64,000 nt of DNA from positions 1 through 64,000 of the forward strand of contig NZ_RZNH01000006.1 of NCBI RefSeq assembly GCF_013141825.1, given 5' to 3'. The first letter of the stretch is position 1. Every line of letters starts with the position of its first letter. The notes under the pieces were generated by a model. That model was given only the letters and a program-made list of their open reading frames with translations, searched no databases and was not told the DNA's origin. The position numbers and the translations under genes were made by a program. The stretch is from Marinifilum caeruleilacunae. Its GTDB lineage: Bacteria > Bacteroidota > Bacteroidia > Bacteroidales > Marinifilaceae. Below are positions 44,807 through 55,192 of the stretch, one piece after another.

Positions 44807-46093
44807 ATGAGTAAGTTTGAAGTAGTTACCACAATTGGATTGGGGTATATCGGACTTCCTACGGCCTCGCTTATCGCTAGAAGTGGGATTCGTGTGCAAG
44901 GGGTAGATGTAAATCCAAGGGTAGTAGAGGCAGTTAATTTGGGTGAAATCATCATTGTTGAACCTGAGTTAGATGAATTAGTTCATCAGGTAGTAGAAGA
45001 TAACTTATTATCGGCTCACCTTGAGGTGCAGGAAGCAGATGTGTATACAGTTGCAGTTCCAACTCCTTTCAAGGGCAACCACGAGCCCGATATCTCTTAT
45101 GTGTTAGATGCCACTAAAGCGGCAATTCCTTTGCTTAAAGAGGGCGATCTATTTATTATTGAATCAACTTCGCCGGTTGGTACAACCGAAACGGTTCGCG
45201 ATTTAATATATGCACAACGTCCCGAATTGGAAGATCGTTTGTTTATTGCATATTGTCCTGAAAGAGTTCTTCCAGGCAATATCATTTACGAGTTGGAACA
45301 TAACGATCGCGTAATTGGTGGTATCGACGAGGAATCGACAGAAATGGCCTGCGAATTTTTCAGGCAATTTGTGATTGGTGAACTTCACAAAACCAATTCC
45401 AGAACTGCCGAAATGTGTAAACTGGTTGAAAATTCTTCGCGCGATGTACAAATTGCATTTGCCAACGAATTATCGATTATCTGCCAGAAAGCCAATATCA
45501 ACGTGTGGGAACTGATCGAACTTGCAAACAAACATCCAAGGGTGAATATTCTTACTCCTGGTTGTGGAGTGGGCGGACATTGCATTGCTGTTGACCCTTA
45601 TTTTATTGTTTCGGAATACCCGCTCGAAAGCCAGATTATTGGAAAGGCTCGCGAAATTAATAACTACAAAGCATTCTGGTGTGTCGAGAAAATTAAGAAC
45701 GCTCAGCTTCAATTCAAATTGGAACGGGGATACGATCCTAAAATCGCAATCATGGGTTTGGCTTTCAAACCAAATATCGATGATTTAAGAGAATCACCAG
45801 CTATGTACATCGCCAATAAGGTAACTCAATCTGGACAGGAAGATTTTTTAATTGTTGAACCGAATATCGAGAGTCATGACGATTTTCAAATTAGTGATTA
45901 TGAAATTGCCTTTGATATGGCAGACTTAGTGGTTTACTTGGTTGCGCACAACGAATTTAAAACACTCCCATTTAGCGATGAAAAGATGATTCTTGATTTT
46001 TGTGGGATCACCAACCAACAGCTTAAAATTGAGAATGAAATTCCTGTAGAAGTTCTGAAACCGAAACAGAACAAAAGAAACAAGTTAAGATAG
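44807..46093 (+). CDS. wecC: UDP-N-acetyl-D-mannosamine dehydrogenase (WecC-like)
   Basis: A 428-residue NAD-dependent nucleotide-sugar dehydrogenase oxidising UDP-ManNAc to UDP-ManNAcA. The NAD fold opens with [31 protein letters not shown] and [14 protein letters not shown] follow; the catalytic Cys is in [15 protein letters not shown], and the C-terminal UDP-binding domain has [16 protein letters not shown]. The YCPERVLPG and [11 protein letters not shown] details match WecC rather than UDP-glucose dehydrogenase. AGGA precedes ATG. The wecB gene follows 34 bases later, completing the ManNAcA route. Confidence 0.9.
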   Translation: MSKFEVVTTIGLGYIGLPTASLIARSGIRVQGVDVNPRVVEAVNLGEIIIVEPELDELVHQVVEDNLLSAHLEVQEADVYTVAVPTPFKGNHEPDISYVLDATKAAIPLLKEGDLFIIESTSPVGTTETVRDLIYAQRPELEDRLFIAYCPERVLPGNIIYELEHNDRVIGGIDEESTEMACEFFRQFVIGELHKTNSRTAEMCKLVENSSRDVQIAFANELSIICQKANINVWELIELANKHPRVNILTPGCGVGGHCIAVDPYFIVSEYPLESQIIGKAREINNYKAFWCVEKIKNAQLQFKLERGYDPKIAIMGLAFKPNIDDLRESPAMYIANKVTQSGQEDFLIVEPNIESHDDFQISDYEIAFDMADLVVYLVAHNEFKTLPFSDEKMILDFCGITNQQLKIENEIPVEVLKPKQNKRNKLR

Positions 46094-46127
46094 CACTACT
46101 ACTTTTTTACATTTTAATTCTAAAATT

Positions 46128-47351
46128 ATGAGTAATAACAATAAATACAGGGTATTGCTGGTTTTTGGTACACGACCCGAAGCCATAAAAATGGCACCTT
46201 TGGTAAAAGAGTTTCAGAAATATCCGGAACAATTTGAAACCATAGTGTGCGTAACAGGCCAGCATCGAGAAATGCTTGATCAGGTATTAAATCTATTCGA
46301 AATTGTTCCTGAATACGATTTGCAAATCATGAAATCGGGACAGGATTTATACGATGTTACAAGCAGGGTATTAATGGGTATGAGAGATGTATTAAAAGTC
46401 TCAAATCCCGATTTGGTTTTGGTACATGGCGATACTACCACATCATCTACCACAGCATTGGCAGCTTATTATCAGCAAATTCCAATTGCGCATATCGAAG
46501 CCGGATTGCGTACCAACAATTTATATTCACCCTGGCCCGAAGAAGCGAACCGACAAATTACCGGACGATTGGCGCAGTGGCATTTTGCTCCTACCATCAT
46601 GGCACAGAAAAACCTAATGGATGAAGGAATTTCTAAAAATAGGATTGTGGTAACCGGCAACACTGTGATTGATGCATTGCAACTTACCTTGACAAAAATT
46701 CATCGCTCTTCGAAAGTAGTGATGGACATTGTGAATGTTTTGCAATCGAAAGGAATTCCAACTCGCCTGGTAGCAGAATGGGTGTATCGAACAAGAAAAA
46801 TGGTTTTGATTACAGGCCACAGAAGGGAAAACTTTGGAAAAGGATTCCTCAACATTTGTGAATCGATTAAATTCCTGGCAGAAAAATATCCTGATGTTGA
46901 TTTTGTTTACCCGGTTCATTTAAATCCGAATGTTCAAAAGCCAGTTTATGATATTCTTGGTCAAGATCCGGCACTTGAAGGAGGAACAAACAATAATATT
47001 TTCCTGATTGATCCGATTGATTACCTGCCTTTCGTTTACCTTATGGATTTATCCTACCTGATTCTTACCGATTCGGGAGGAATACAGGAAGAGGCACCTT
47101 TCCTTGGTAAACCTGTATTGGTAATGAGAGATACCACAGAAAGACCTGAAGCGCTTACTGCGGGTACCGTGAAATTGGTAGGAACAGATTCACATAAAAT
47201 TATTGAATCGGTTGATTTGTTATTTAGGGAAGAGGTCAGTTATCGAAAAATGGCACAGGCAATCAATCCTTACGGAGATGGAAAAGCCTGTATTCGAATT
47301 GTTCAGGAACTTAAAAAAGCTTCTTCCATCAGGGAACGCATTGTTGCCTAA
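46128..47351 (+). CDS. wecB: UDP-N-acetylglucosamine 2-epimerase, non-hydrolysing (WecB-like)
   Basis: A 407-residue GT-B-fold epimerase converting UDP-GlcNAc to UDP-ManNAc, substrate of the preceding WecC-like enzyme. Motifs: [64 protein letters not shown] and [19 protein letters not shown]. Length is about 30 residues above the E. coli protein because of an insertion near residue 210-220 ([20 protein letters not shown]). Together the pair indicates that the encoded glycan contains N-acetylmannosaminuronic acid. Confidence 0.92.
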   Translation: MSNNNKYRVLLVFGTRPEAIKMAPLVKEFQKYPEQFETIVCVTGQHREMLDQVLNLFEIVPEYDLQIMKSGQDLYDVTSRVLMGMRDVLKVSNPDLVLVHGDTTTSSTTALAAYYQQIPIAHIEAGLRTNNLYSPWPEEANRQITGRLAQWHFAPTIMAQKNLMDEGISKNRIVVTGNTVIDALQLTLTKIHRSSKVVMDIVNVLQSKGIPTRLVAEWVYRTRKMVLITGHRRENFGKGFLNICESIKFLAEKYPDVDFVYPVHLNPNVQKPVYDILGQDPALEGGTNNNIFLIDPIDYLPFVYLMDLSYLILTDSGGIQEEAPFLGKPVLVMRDTTERPEALTAGTVKLVGTDSHKIIESVDLLFREEVSYRKMAQAINPYGDGKACIRIVQELKKASSIRERIVA

Positions 47352-47363
47352 GTTGTCGCTCAC

Positions 47364-48824
47364 ATGTCAGAACTAAAGAGTCAAACCATAAAAGGGGTTT
47401 TTTGGAGTTTTGTCGAAAAATTTGGGTCTCAGTTTATCTTACTGATATCACAAATTATTCTCGCTCGATTACTGGAACCTCGCGATTTTGGACTACTTGG
47501 GATGCTTGCCTTGTTTATCGCAGTTTCCCAGGCATTTATCGATAGTGGTTTTGATAATGCACTCATACAGAAAAAAGATGCCGATCAAACTGATTTTTCA
47601 ACTGTTTTCTTCTTCAATATCAGTATTGGAGTCGTATTGTATCTCATTCTGTTTTTTGGAGCACCATTAATTGCCGATTTTTTCAGAACACCCGAGTTAA
47701 TCGATCTGACTCGTGTGGTTTGTTTAATTTTGGTAATCAATTCCTTTGGTTTGATTCAGTTTGTAAAGTTCAAAATTGAGATGAACTTTAAGGCCATAGC
47801 ACAAGTAGTAGTTACAGCAAACCTGCTTTCGGCGGTTTTGGGCATTAGTTTGGCTTTACTAAATTTTGGTGTTTGGGCCTTGGCGGCTCAAGTAATGGGA
47901 ATTTATATATTCCGTACCATTTTGTTTTGGCTAAAAAGTACCTGGCGACCAAGTTTTATTTTCTCCATTCAATCCTTTAAAAGTTTATTCAACTTTGGAT
48001 CTAAACTTTTGTTGTCAGGCCTAATTAGTCAAACCTTCGAAAATATTTACCTACTGGTAATCGGAAGAATGTTCTCCGCTACGGCTTTGGGATTTTACGA
48101 TCAGGCCAGAAAGTTTCAACAAGTACCGGTTGCCACCCTGGCACAAGTGGTTGGCAATGTTACCTTCCCGGCATTTTCGAAAATTCAGGATGAAAATGAA
48201 CGATTACGAATGGGATTCAGAAAACTGATAAAACTGCTTGTGTTCATCAATTTTCCATTGATGATAGGCCTTGCAGTAATGGCTGAACCCCTATTTCAAA
48301 TTGTGTTGGGAGAAAAATGGTTGCCATCTGTTCCCTATTTTCAGTTGTTGTGTATCGCCGGAATGATCTACACACTGCATTCATCCAACCTGAATATACT
48401 AAAAGTAAAAGGTCGGTCAGACCTGTTTCTATACCTTGAAATTATAAAGAAAGTATTTGTTGTGTTGGCAATAATTATTGGTTTGCAATGGGGAATCATG
48501 GGCCTTATAGTAGGGCAGATTTTTACCTCGTTCATCAGCTTTTTTATCAATGCATTTTATACCGGAAAACTAATTTCCTATTCAACTTTCAGCCAGATTA
48601 AAGATGTGAGTTCAACATTCTTTATCACCTTACTTACTGCAGCTGTAATGAGTATTGGTTGGTTGATCGAAAATCAAATTCTATCTCTCTCTTTTCAGAT
48701 ACTTGCTGGTATCGGAACATACCTACTATTGGCTTGTGCGACAAAACAAGAAGCAGTTGGCGATGGTATCTTAATTCTTAAAGAACTTATACCTACACGA
48801 AGATGGAAAAACGTAAAATACTAG
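47364..48824 (+). CDS. polysaccharide flippase (Wzx-like, MOP superfamily)
   Basis: A 486-residue inner-membrane protein with about twelve to fourteen hydrophobic segments. The opening GVFWSFVEKFGSQFILLISQIILARLLEPRDFGLLGM and the mid-protein IYLLVIGRMFSATALGFYDQARKFQQVP are typical of the lipopolysaccharide-biosynthesis/WzxC-like group that flips lipid-linked repeat units to the periplasm. The last 22 bases overlap the next gene. It has the polymerase partner at 53927. Confidence 0.9.
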   Translation: MSELKSQTIKGVFWSFVEKFGSQFILLISQIILARLLEPRDFGLLGMLALFIAVSQAFIDSGFDNALIQKKDADQTDFSTVFFFNISIGVVLYLILFFGAPLIADFFRTPELIDLTRVVCLILVINSFGLIQFVKFKIEMNFKAIAQVVVTANLLSAVLGISLALLNFGVWALAAQVMGIYIFRTILFWLKSTWRPSFIFSIQSFKSLFNFGSKLLLSGLISQTFENIYLLVIGRMFSATALGFYDQARKFQQVPVATLAQVVGNVTFPAFSKIQDENERLRMGFRKLIKLLVFINFPLMIGLAVMAEPLFQIVLGEKWLPSVPYFQLLCIAGMIYTLHSSNLNILKVKGRSDLFLYLEIIKKVFVVLAIIIGLQWGIMGLIVGQIFTSFISFFINAFYTGKLISYSTFSQIKDVSSTFFITLLTAAVMSIGWLIENQILSLSFQILAGIGTYLLLACATKQEAVGDGILILKELIPTRRWKNVKY

Positions 48825-49987
48825 TAACAAGACCACAATTGCCACCATTAAACGAATTTATTCCTTTGTTGGCAGATATTTGGGATAGCAGGTGGTTAAC
48901 AAATAATGGAAAATACCATCAGGAATTTGAGAAGGCATTGGCCAAATACCTTGGAGTACCTTATGTGGTGCTATTTGCCAACGGAACCTTGGCACTAATG
49001 GCAGCCATTCAATGTTTGCGAATTAAGGGAGAGGTGATCACCACACCATACAGTTTTGTAGCAACTACCCATTCTTTATGGTGGAACGATATTAAACCTG
49101 TGTTTGTTGATATTGAGCCAGATTACTGCAACTTGGACCCTGAAAGAATTGAAGCGGCAATTACGCCAGCAACAACCGCAATACTGCCGGTTCATGTGTA
49201 CGGAAATCCATGTAATGTTGATAAAATACAAGACATGGCCGACTATTATGGACTAAAGGTAATTTACGATGCTGCTCATGCTTTTGGAGTACGACTGAAT
49301 GGTTCAAGTGTACTGAACTATGGCGACTTATCCATTGTAAGTTTCCATGCCACAAAAGTGTTTAATACCATCGAAGGAGGAGCAATTATTTGCCATGATA
49401 TCAAAACCAAAAAACGATTGGATTATCTGAAAAATTTTGGAATCGCAAATGAAACCACCGTAGTTGCCCCTGGAATTAATGCCAAAATGAATGAGCTGCA
49501 GGCTGCCTACGGATTATTGCAGTTAAAATACTTTGATACAGTAATTGATGGCCGCAAACACATTACAGACCGATACAAGGAAGGATTAAAAGAGATAGCT
49601 GGTATTAGATACCTTGATGAACCTGCGGGAGTGGATTACAACTATTCCTACTTTCCGATATTTATTGACGAGAATGAATTTGGTAGAAGCAGAGATGATT
49701 TATTTGAAGAGTTAAAAAAGCATGGTATTTACGGAAGAAGATATTTTTATCCGCTAATTAGTGAGTTCCCAACCTACAGGGGATTGCCTTCGGCCAAAGG
49801 ATTGGATATCGCACATGAAATATCAAGACAAATAATTTGTTTGCCTTTGTATCCCGATTTGGCCGATGATATTGTTGATTTAATCATCTCTATTGCGAAG
49901 GGCATGGCACAACCTAATATTGATAAAGTTCCGGTAAAAGTGCTTAAAACCTACAAGGAAAAACGAAAATTCCCTAAAGAAAAATAA
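48803..49987 (+). CDS. DegT/DnrJ/EryC1 sugar aminotransferase
   Basis: A 394-residue PLP enzyme that makes amino sugars from keto-sugar nucleotides. It has VVLFANGTLALMAAIQ, HVYGNPCNVDKI, VIYDAAHAFG, and the PLP-Lys185 in SFHATKVFNTIEGGAII, then FGIANE and GINAKMNELQAAYGLLQL. It starts inside the flippase gene (22-base overlap), so translation is coupled. The product sugar is not deducible; dTDP- or UDP-linked 4-keto sugars are usual substrates. Confidence 0.92.
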   Translation: MEKRKILVTRPQLPPLNEFIPLLADIWDSRWLTNNGKYHQEFEKALAKYLGVPYVVLFANGTLALMAAIQCLRIKGEVITTPYSFVATTHSLWWNDIKPVFVDIEPDYCNLDPERIEAAITPATTAILPVHVYGNPCNVDKIQDMADYYGLKVIYDAAHAFGVRLNGSSVLNYGDLSIVSFHATKVFNTIEGGAIICHDIKTKKRLDYLKNFGIANETTVVAPGINAKMNELQAAYGLLQLKYFDTVIDGRKHITDRYKEGLKEIAGIRYLDEPAGVDYNYSYFPIFIDENEFGRSRDDLFEELKKHGIYGRRYFYPLISEFPTYRGLPSAKGLDIAHEISRQIICLPLYPDLADDIVDLIISIAKGMAQPNIDKVPVKVLKTYKEKRKFPKEK

Positions 49988-49996
49988 ACCAGCCTT

Positions 49997-50959
49997 ATGA
50001 ATAAGCCTTTGGTAAGTGTTAAAACCATTACCTACAATCACGAAAAATACATTGCTCAGTGTATTGAAGGAATCCTGAATCAGAAAACCAATTTCGATTT
50101 TGAATACATTATTGGAGAGGATTGCAGTACCGATAATACCATGCAAATTGTGCAAGAGTACGCAAACAAATATCCCAATATTATTAGGATAATTAGCAGT
50201 GAAGAAAATGTAGGAGCTACAAAAAACGACCAAAGAACAGACGAAGCTTGCATTGGAAAATATGTTGCTTTTTGCGAGGGAGATGATTTTTGGACCGATC
50301 CCTACAAATTACAAAAGCAGGTGGATTTTATGGAGGCAAATCCTGAGTATGGTTTGGTGCATACAAATTTCTCGTGCATAAAGGGTGAGAAAGTACTAAA
50401 GGGTTTCAGAGATGGACAAAACTTACCAACAGGAAATATTTTAAGTGAATTAATCAGGGGAAATCATATTGCTACAGCTTCTGTTTGCATGAGGAATGAT
50501 TTATTACAGTCCATTCGAATTGGAGATCCAATCAGGAAAAACAATTGGAGAATGGGCGATTACCCATTGTGGATTGAAGCGGCAGCCAGAACCAAAATTC
50601 ACTATATGGCCGATGATACAATTACCTATCGAATTCATAATACTTCGGCTACTCACGGACTTGATGTGAAAGGTGATTTCAACTTTTTTAACGATCGCTA
50701 TGCCATTAAAAGACACTATATTAAAAAGTTTGCTTGTAAGGATTTGGAGCCATTTATAAATAAAATGTATCACAGAGAATTGTTGAAATTTGCCATTTTT
50801 CTGAAAGATGAAAAGTTGAGAGAAACCTGTCTGAAGTATTTCAAAGCATCCACAATGGGGGAGAGTTTTCCTTATTTAATGTTGTCGCAATACACAATTT
50901 TCGATCCCTTATACTGCTTTGTTTATACCACACGAAAGAAACTAAAAATGGTAGTGTAA
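49997..50959 (+). CDS. family 2 glycosyltransferase
   Basis: A 320-residue GT-A enzyme. The N terminus has VKTITYNHEKYIAQCIEGIL and IIGEDCSTDNTMQIV; the metal-binding EGDDFWTDPYKLQKQVDFM follows at about residue 92. It transfers a sugar from a nucleotide donor to the growing lipid-linked unit at the inner face of the membrane. Linkage and donor are unknown. It follows the aminotransferase by nine bases and precedes the WbqC-like gene by eight. Confidence 0.9.
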   Translation: MNKPLVSVKTITYNHEKYIAQCIEGILNQKTNFDFEYIIGEDCSTDNTMQIVQEYANKYPNIIRIISSEENVGATKNDQRTDEACIGKYVAFCEGDDFWTDPYKLQKQVDFMEANPEYGLVHTNFSCIKGEKVLKGFRDGQNLPTGNILSELIRGNHIATASVCMRNDLLQSIRIGDPIRKNNWRMGDYPLWIEAAARTKIHYMADDTITYRIHNTSATHGLDVKGDFNFFNDRYAIKRHYIKKFACKDLEPFINKMYHRELLKFAIFLKDEKLRETCLKYFKASTMGESFPYLMLSQYTIFDPLYCFVYTTRKKLKMVV

Positions 50960-50967
50960 TTGCTAAA

Positions 50968-51732
50968 ATGAAAAGCCATTCGAAATCATATTTCAGAAAC
51001 CAGCTAAAAGTGGAAACCTTTCCACTTCCGGCTAGTGCTGCAATTATTCAGCCCTATTTTTTTCCATATATTGGATATTTTCAGCTGTTGTATTCGGTGG
51101 AGAAAGTGGTTTTCTATGATGATGTGAATTTTATCAAGCGTGGGTGGATCAATCGCAACCGAATTCTAATGAATCAATCGGATTTCATTTTTACGCTACC
51201 CTTAAAAAAGGCAAGTCAAAACAAACAAATTCAGGAATTAGAAATTGCAGATCTAAAATCATTTCAAAAGAAATTCAGGCAACAGCTAAAATTTGCTTAT
51301 TCGAAAGCACCTTTTTATCACGAGGTAAGCAAAATGATTGAATCTGTCCTCGATACAACTTACAACAATATTGCTGATATAGCCATTGAGAGCGTTCTAT
51401 CGGTTTTTGCTTATCTGAATATAGAGATTGACTGGATGAAATCATCCACCGAATTTGATCAAACGCATGGTCAGGAAAAAGCTGATAGATTGATTAACAT
51501 CAGCAAACAATTGGATTGTGATACTTATATCAACCCGATAGGAGGCAAAGAATTATACAGTAAGGAATATTTTAAATTATCAGGAATTGAGTTGGGATTT
51601 GTGCAGACTGGGAACATTGAATACAAACAGTTTGATCATGCTTTTGTTCCATGCTTATCGATCATCGATTTGCTGATGTTTAATGATAAGGACGCAGCCA
51701 GTTCGCTTCTGATTCAATTTCAAATTGTATAG
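50968..51732 (+). CDS. WbqC-family protein
   Basis: A 254-residue cytoplasmic protein with the family opening AAIIQPYFFPYIGYFQLLYSVEKVVFYDDVNFIKRGWINRNRIL, here in the pieces IIQPYFFPYIGYFQL and YDDVNFIKRGWINRNRI. The C-terminal part has DTYINPIGGKELYSKEYF and PCLSIIDLLMFND. WbqC proteins occur in O-antigen and capsule loci beside DegT enzymes; their reaction is not established, with an amino-sugar acyl or transferase step suggested by context. It directly precedes an ATP-grasp gene. Confidence 0.88.
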   Translation: MKSHSKSYFRNQLKVETFPLPASAAIIQPYFFPYIGYFQLLYSVEKVVFYDDVNFIKRGWINRNRILMNQSDFIFTLPLKKASQNKQIQELEIADLKSFQKKFRQQLKFAYSKAPFYHEVSKMIESVLDTTYNNIADIAIESVLSVFAYLNIEIDWMKSSTEFDQTHGQEKADRLINISKQLDCDTYINPIGGKELYSKEYFKLSGIELGFVQTGNIEYKQFDHAFVPCLSIIDLLMFNDKDAASSLLIQFQIV

Positions 51733-51758
51733 TGCTATTTTTTAAGCAGGAAATCATC

Positions 51759-52964
51759 ATGAAAAATCAAAAAAAGAAAATACTGATTCTTGGAGGAACC
51801 TCATTTCAGGTGCCATGCATAAAATATGCAAAGGCAATGAACTATCATGTAATTACCTGTGACTATTTGCCAGATAATCCTGGGCATAAATATTCCGATG
51901 AATTTTACAATGTAAGCACAACCGATTTGAAGGCGGTGCTGAAATTGGCCAGAAAACTTGAAGTTGATGGAGTGTTGGCCTATGCATCAGATCCGGCTGC
52001 TCCAACTGCCGCTTATGTAGCCGAAAAAATGGGTTTGCCCGGAAATCCTTACAAATCGGTTAAAACCTTGTCAGAAAAAGACTTGTATCGCAGTTTTCTT
52101 CGCTTAAAAAAATTCAATACTCCATTTTATGGAGCTTATTCCAGTTTAAAGGATTTTGCCGATTCCCAAGAGGAGTTTCAGTATCCAATTCTTGTAAAAC
52201 CGGTTGATTCGAGTGGAAGTAAGGGAATTAGCGCAGTAAATGACTTTTGGGAGATGGACAAGGCCATCACTCATGCCATGAAATTTTCGCGTTGTAAAAG
52301 ATTCATTGTTGAGGAGTTTATCGAAAAGAAATACCCGCAGTTAGATGGAGATATTTTTGTGTACAATGGTAAAATTATTGCCTACTACCTGGGCGACCAG
52401 GGCAATGATGTTGAGGTGAATCCTTTCGTTCCTTCAAGTATCAATTATCCATCTTTATTGCCTAAAAATATCCACGTAAAAATCCAATCGGAATTGCAAC
52501 GAGCAATCGATTTGTTAAAAATAAAATTTGGCGGATTTAATATCGAAGTGATTGTTGATGAGAAGGATGAAATATACCTGATTGAAATCGGAGCTCGAAA
52601 TGGGGGCAACTGCATTCCCGATATTATAAAATGCGCAAGCAATGTGGATATGATTAAAATGAGTGTAGATGCCTGCATGGGAGTAGAACCAAAAATTCAA
52701 AACCGAAAGGATATCAATAATTTTTATACCACTTACGTGATTCATTCCAATGAAGATGGAAAATTTAAATCATTAAAAGTACATGAAAGCATTACCGATT
52801 ATGTACTCGATATTCGCCTGATGGTGGAAAAAGGAGGCAATGTATACAGGTTTAGTGGATCGAATTGTACTGTTGGAATAGGTTTGTTAGAATTTCCAAA
52901 TTTGCAGATTCGCGATAAAATGATGGATAAAATTGAAGAGTTTATTGCCGTTGAACTGGAATAA
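51759..52964 (+). CDS. ATP-grasp ligase of the polysaccharide locus
   Basis: About 401 residues from ATG 51759, which has AGGA upstream; an in-frame GTG at 51732 overlaps the WbqC-like stop and is less likely. The N-terminal preATP-grasp fold (KILILGGTSFQVPCIKYAKAM) is followed by LSEKDLYRSFL, YPILVKPVDSSGSKGI (ATP loop), IVEEFIEK and the metal-binding IYLIEIGARNGGN. Relatives are the PurK/CarB-like ATP-grasp enzymes, which join a carboxylate to an amine via an acyl phosphate. Here the carboxylate could be the uronic acid or an amino acid; that is inference. Confidence 0.85.
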   Translation: MKNQKKKILILGGTSFQVPCIKYAKAMNYHVITCDYLPDNPGHKYSDEFYNVSTTDLKAVLKLARKLEVDGVLAYASDPAAPTAAYVAEKMGLPGNPYKSVKTLSEKDLYRSFLRLKKFNTPFYGAYSSLKDFADSQEEFQYPILVKPVDSSGSKGISAVNDFWEMDKAITHAMKFSRCKRFIVEEFIEKKYPQLDGDIFVYNGKIIAYYLGDQGNDVEVNPFVPSSINYPSLLPKNIHVKIQSELQRAIDLLKIKFGGFNIEVIVDEKDEIYLIEIGARNGGNCIPDIIKCASNVDMIKMSVDACMGVEPKIQNRKDINNFYTTYVIHSNEDGKFKSLKVHESITDYVLDIRLMVEKGGNVYRFSGSNCTVGIGLLEFPNLQIRDKMMDKIEEFIAVELE

Positions 52965-52970
52965 TAGCAA

Positions 52971-53930
52971 ATGGTTAGAGCAATTGGTGGATATTTCGAA
53001 TTGGAGAACCGATTCGAATCGGAATATTATCCGAATTTAATTCGACTGAATACAGGTCGAAACTGCCTGGAATATATCCTTCGTGCCCGCGCATACAAAA
53101 AAGTTTATTTGCCCGAGTACTCTTGCGATGCAGTATTGGAACCCATTTTAAAATTGGGGCTCGAATACGAAAAATATCCAATTAACAAGCAATTAGAGCC
53201 AGTCAATTTAGTACATCCAAAAGAGGATGAAGCTTTCCTGGTAATTAATTATTTCGGTTTAAAAGGAAGATACATTACCTTTTTAACCCGGCGTTTGCAC
53301 AATTTAATCATCGATAATTCACAGGCTTTTTTCGAAGCACCAATCAATGGATTTGACACCTTTTATTCGGCCCGTAAATTTTTTGGAGTGGCCGATGGAG
53401 CATACTTGCATACCGATAATGCTCCTTACATGGATTTTAAACAGGAAATATCCTGGAAAAGAAGCGAACACCTTTTACGACGCCTCGAAAACGGACCTAA
53501 TGATGGATATGAGGCCTTCAAACGCAATGAAGAATATTTGTGTGGTAAGGAAATAAAACTCATGTCAGATTTAACCTATCGTATTTTATCAGGCATCGAT
53601 TATGCTGCAGTAAAGAGTCGCAGAAACAGGAATTTTCAATACCTGCACCTAAAATTAAAAGGCTTAAATGGCATTACATTTAGCGATACTGATATCGATG
53701 GACCAATGGTTTATCCGTTTTATGTAGAGAATAAGAATTTAAGAGAAGAATTGATTCGAGAGCATATCTATGTAGCCACATATTGGCCAAATGTTTTGCA
53801 GGATACCAATGAGGATCAGCTGGAAAACAAGCTCACCAAATACCTGATCCCGCTCCCTGTCGATCAACGATATGGATTGTTAGATATGGACAGGATTTGC
53901 AAGTTGATCATATCATATTTGAACTCATGA
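52971..53930 (+). CDS. DegT-like PLP-fold protein, small and divergent
   Basis: A 319-residue protein related to DegT aminotransferases but shorter. NTGRNCLEYILRARAY near the start resembles the PLP-phosphate loop, LIIDNSQAFFEAP the Asp that contacts the PLP ring, and SARKFFGVADGAYL holds the likely PLP-Lys136. The C-terminal region has PFYVENKNLREELI and YWPNVL. It may be an aminotransferase, or a related enzyme acting on an odd keto sugar. Its stop overlaps the start of the next gene (ATGA). Confidence 0.75.
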   Translation: MVRAIGGYFELENRFESEYYPNLIRLNTGRNCLEYILRARAYKKVYLPEYSCDAVLEPILKLGLEYEKYPINKQLEPVNLVHPKEDEAFLVINYFGLKGRYITFLTRRLHNLIIDNSQAFFEAPINGFDTFYSARKFFGVADGAYLHTDNAPYMDFKQEISWKRSEHLLRRLENGPNDGYEAFKRNEEYLCGKEIKLMSDLTYRILSGIDYAAVKSRRNRNFQYLHLKLKGLNGITFSDTDIDGPMVYPFYVENKNLREELIREHIYVATYWPNVLQDTNEDQLENKLTKYLIPLPVDQRYGLLDMDRICKLIISYLNS

Positions 53931-55192
53931 AATACATTGAAATCGGTTTTTGGTTTCTGATATTTTTTGTAGCCTTTTATTTGAAAGCTTATACCGTAGG
54001 CGGACAGGAAATGGTTTACTTGTGGAAACTCCCTCTCTTGTTGTTTCTGATTTCGAGAGTAGTAGGTCAGGAAACCAGGTATGCCTTTTTGATATTGGCT
54101 TATTTGTTTGCCGCAAAAAACCTTGTGAACGTTTCATTCTTTAAATTCCCGGTTGATTCGATTATAAATTTTATCAAATACCTCACCATTCCTTTGTTTG
54201 TACATTGGTTGTATTTGAATATTAACAGTGTTGGAGCATTAAAAAGATTAAGGTTGATACCGGTATATATGGCAGCCTTCTTTATTATTTGTAATGTACC
54301 CTATTATTTTGGCGTTTTTTCGGCACCCGTTACCACCATGCTGTGGATGGAAGATACCAAACTCGATGGACTGATTGGTTTCCTGGGAGCACCACATTAC
54401 ACATCGGCAGTGCTTGCAGTTGCTTGTGTTGTTCTGGTCGATTTTCTGGTCAAAAGGCGAGGAGATTTACGAATCAATTTAATTGTAATTCCAATACTTC
54501 TGGTAGGTGTATTTTTCTTGTTTAAAACCTACACCCGAACAGGATGGTTAATGTTTGTAGTTGGGATTTTGGTACTGTTTCTAAGAAGAATTTCCTTTAA
54601 GGATTTAGGTAAGATTGCTGCAGTTGGAGTTGTGTTAGTTATTGGTTTATCGGTTCTGTTCCAAACCAATGAGGGATTCAGACGCAGAATTATGGACGAC
54701 AGGGCTGGTCAAGAGGACAAATCGGCCTATGAAACCGTAGGCTCAGGACGTTTACAGATTGCAGAAATTTACCTGGAGAACCTATACCAGAGCAATTTTG
54801 TGACCTACCTTGTTGGAATGGGAATGGAAGAATCGCAAAGGAGGTATGAAAAGAAAGATGGAATGCCACTTTTTGCACACAATGGATTTATACAAACCCT
54901 GGTTGATAATGGATTAATTGGTTTTGCACTTTATCTGTTATTTCTAATTACATTATACAGGGCCATATCGGGCTCGCAAAGTAGTCATAACCAGCTGACT
55001 GTTTCGGTGTTTTTCATGTTTTTATCATGCCTGGCCACGCAGCAAGCCAATTACTTTTTGGTTGATGTTTTTCTGTCCATATACATCGGCATAGCATTAA
55101 TCGAGAACCGAATTAACCAATATGTTGATTACAAGCGCAAGTCGGAAGCTTATGAAGATCTTGAACATACTGCTCCCGCTTATCGCAGATGA
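53927..55192 (+). CDS. O-antigen polymerase/ligase-like membrane protein (Wzy type)
   Basis: About 421 residues from ATG 53927, which overlaps the upstream stop as ATGA; a TTG at 53897 would start earlier but within the previous gene. At least ten hydrophobic segments are present, with the Wzy_C-like loop GFLGAPHYTSAVLAVACVV, FKTYTRTGWLMFVVGIL and, late, GMEESQRRYEKKD followed by FAHNGFIQTLVDNGLIG, the pattern of O-antigen ligases/polymerases (RTG and HN-x-F residues). It would polymerise the repeat units in the periplasm. It overlaps the next gene by ATGA as well. Confidence 0.85.
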   Translation: MKYIEIGFWFLIFFVAFYLKAYTVGGQEMVYLWKLPLLLFLISRVVGQETRYAFLILAYLFAAKNLVNVSFFKFPVDSIINFIKYLTIPLFVHWLYLNINSVGALKRLRLIPVYMAAFFIICNVPYYFGVFSAPVTTMLWMEDTKLDGLIGFLGAPHYTSAVLAVACVVLVDFLVKRRGDLRINLIVIPILLVGVFFLFKTYTRTGWLMFVVGILVLFLRRISFKDLGKIAAVGVVLVIGLSVLFQTNEGFRRRIMDDRAGQEDKSAYETVGSGRLQIAEIYLENLYQSNFVTYLVGMGMEESQRRYEKKDGMPLFAHNGFIQTLVDNGLIGFALYLLFLITLYRAISGSQSSHNQLTVSVFFMFLSCLATQQANYFLVDVFLSIYIGIALIENRINQYVDYKRKSEAYEDLEHTAPAYRR

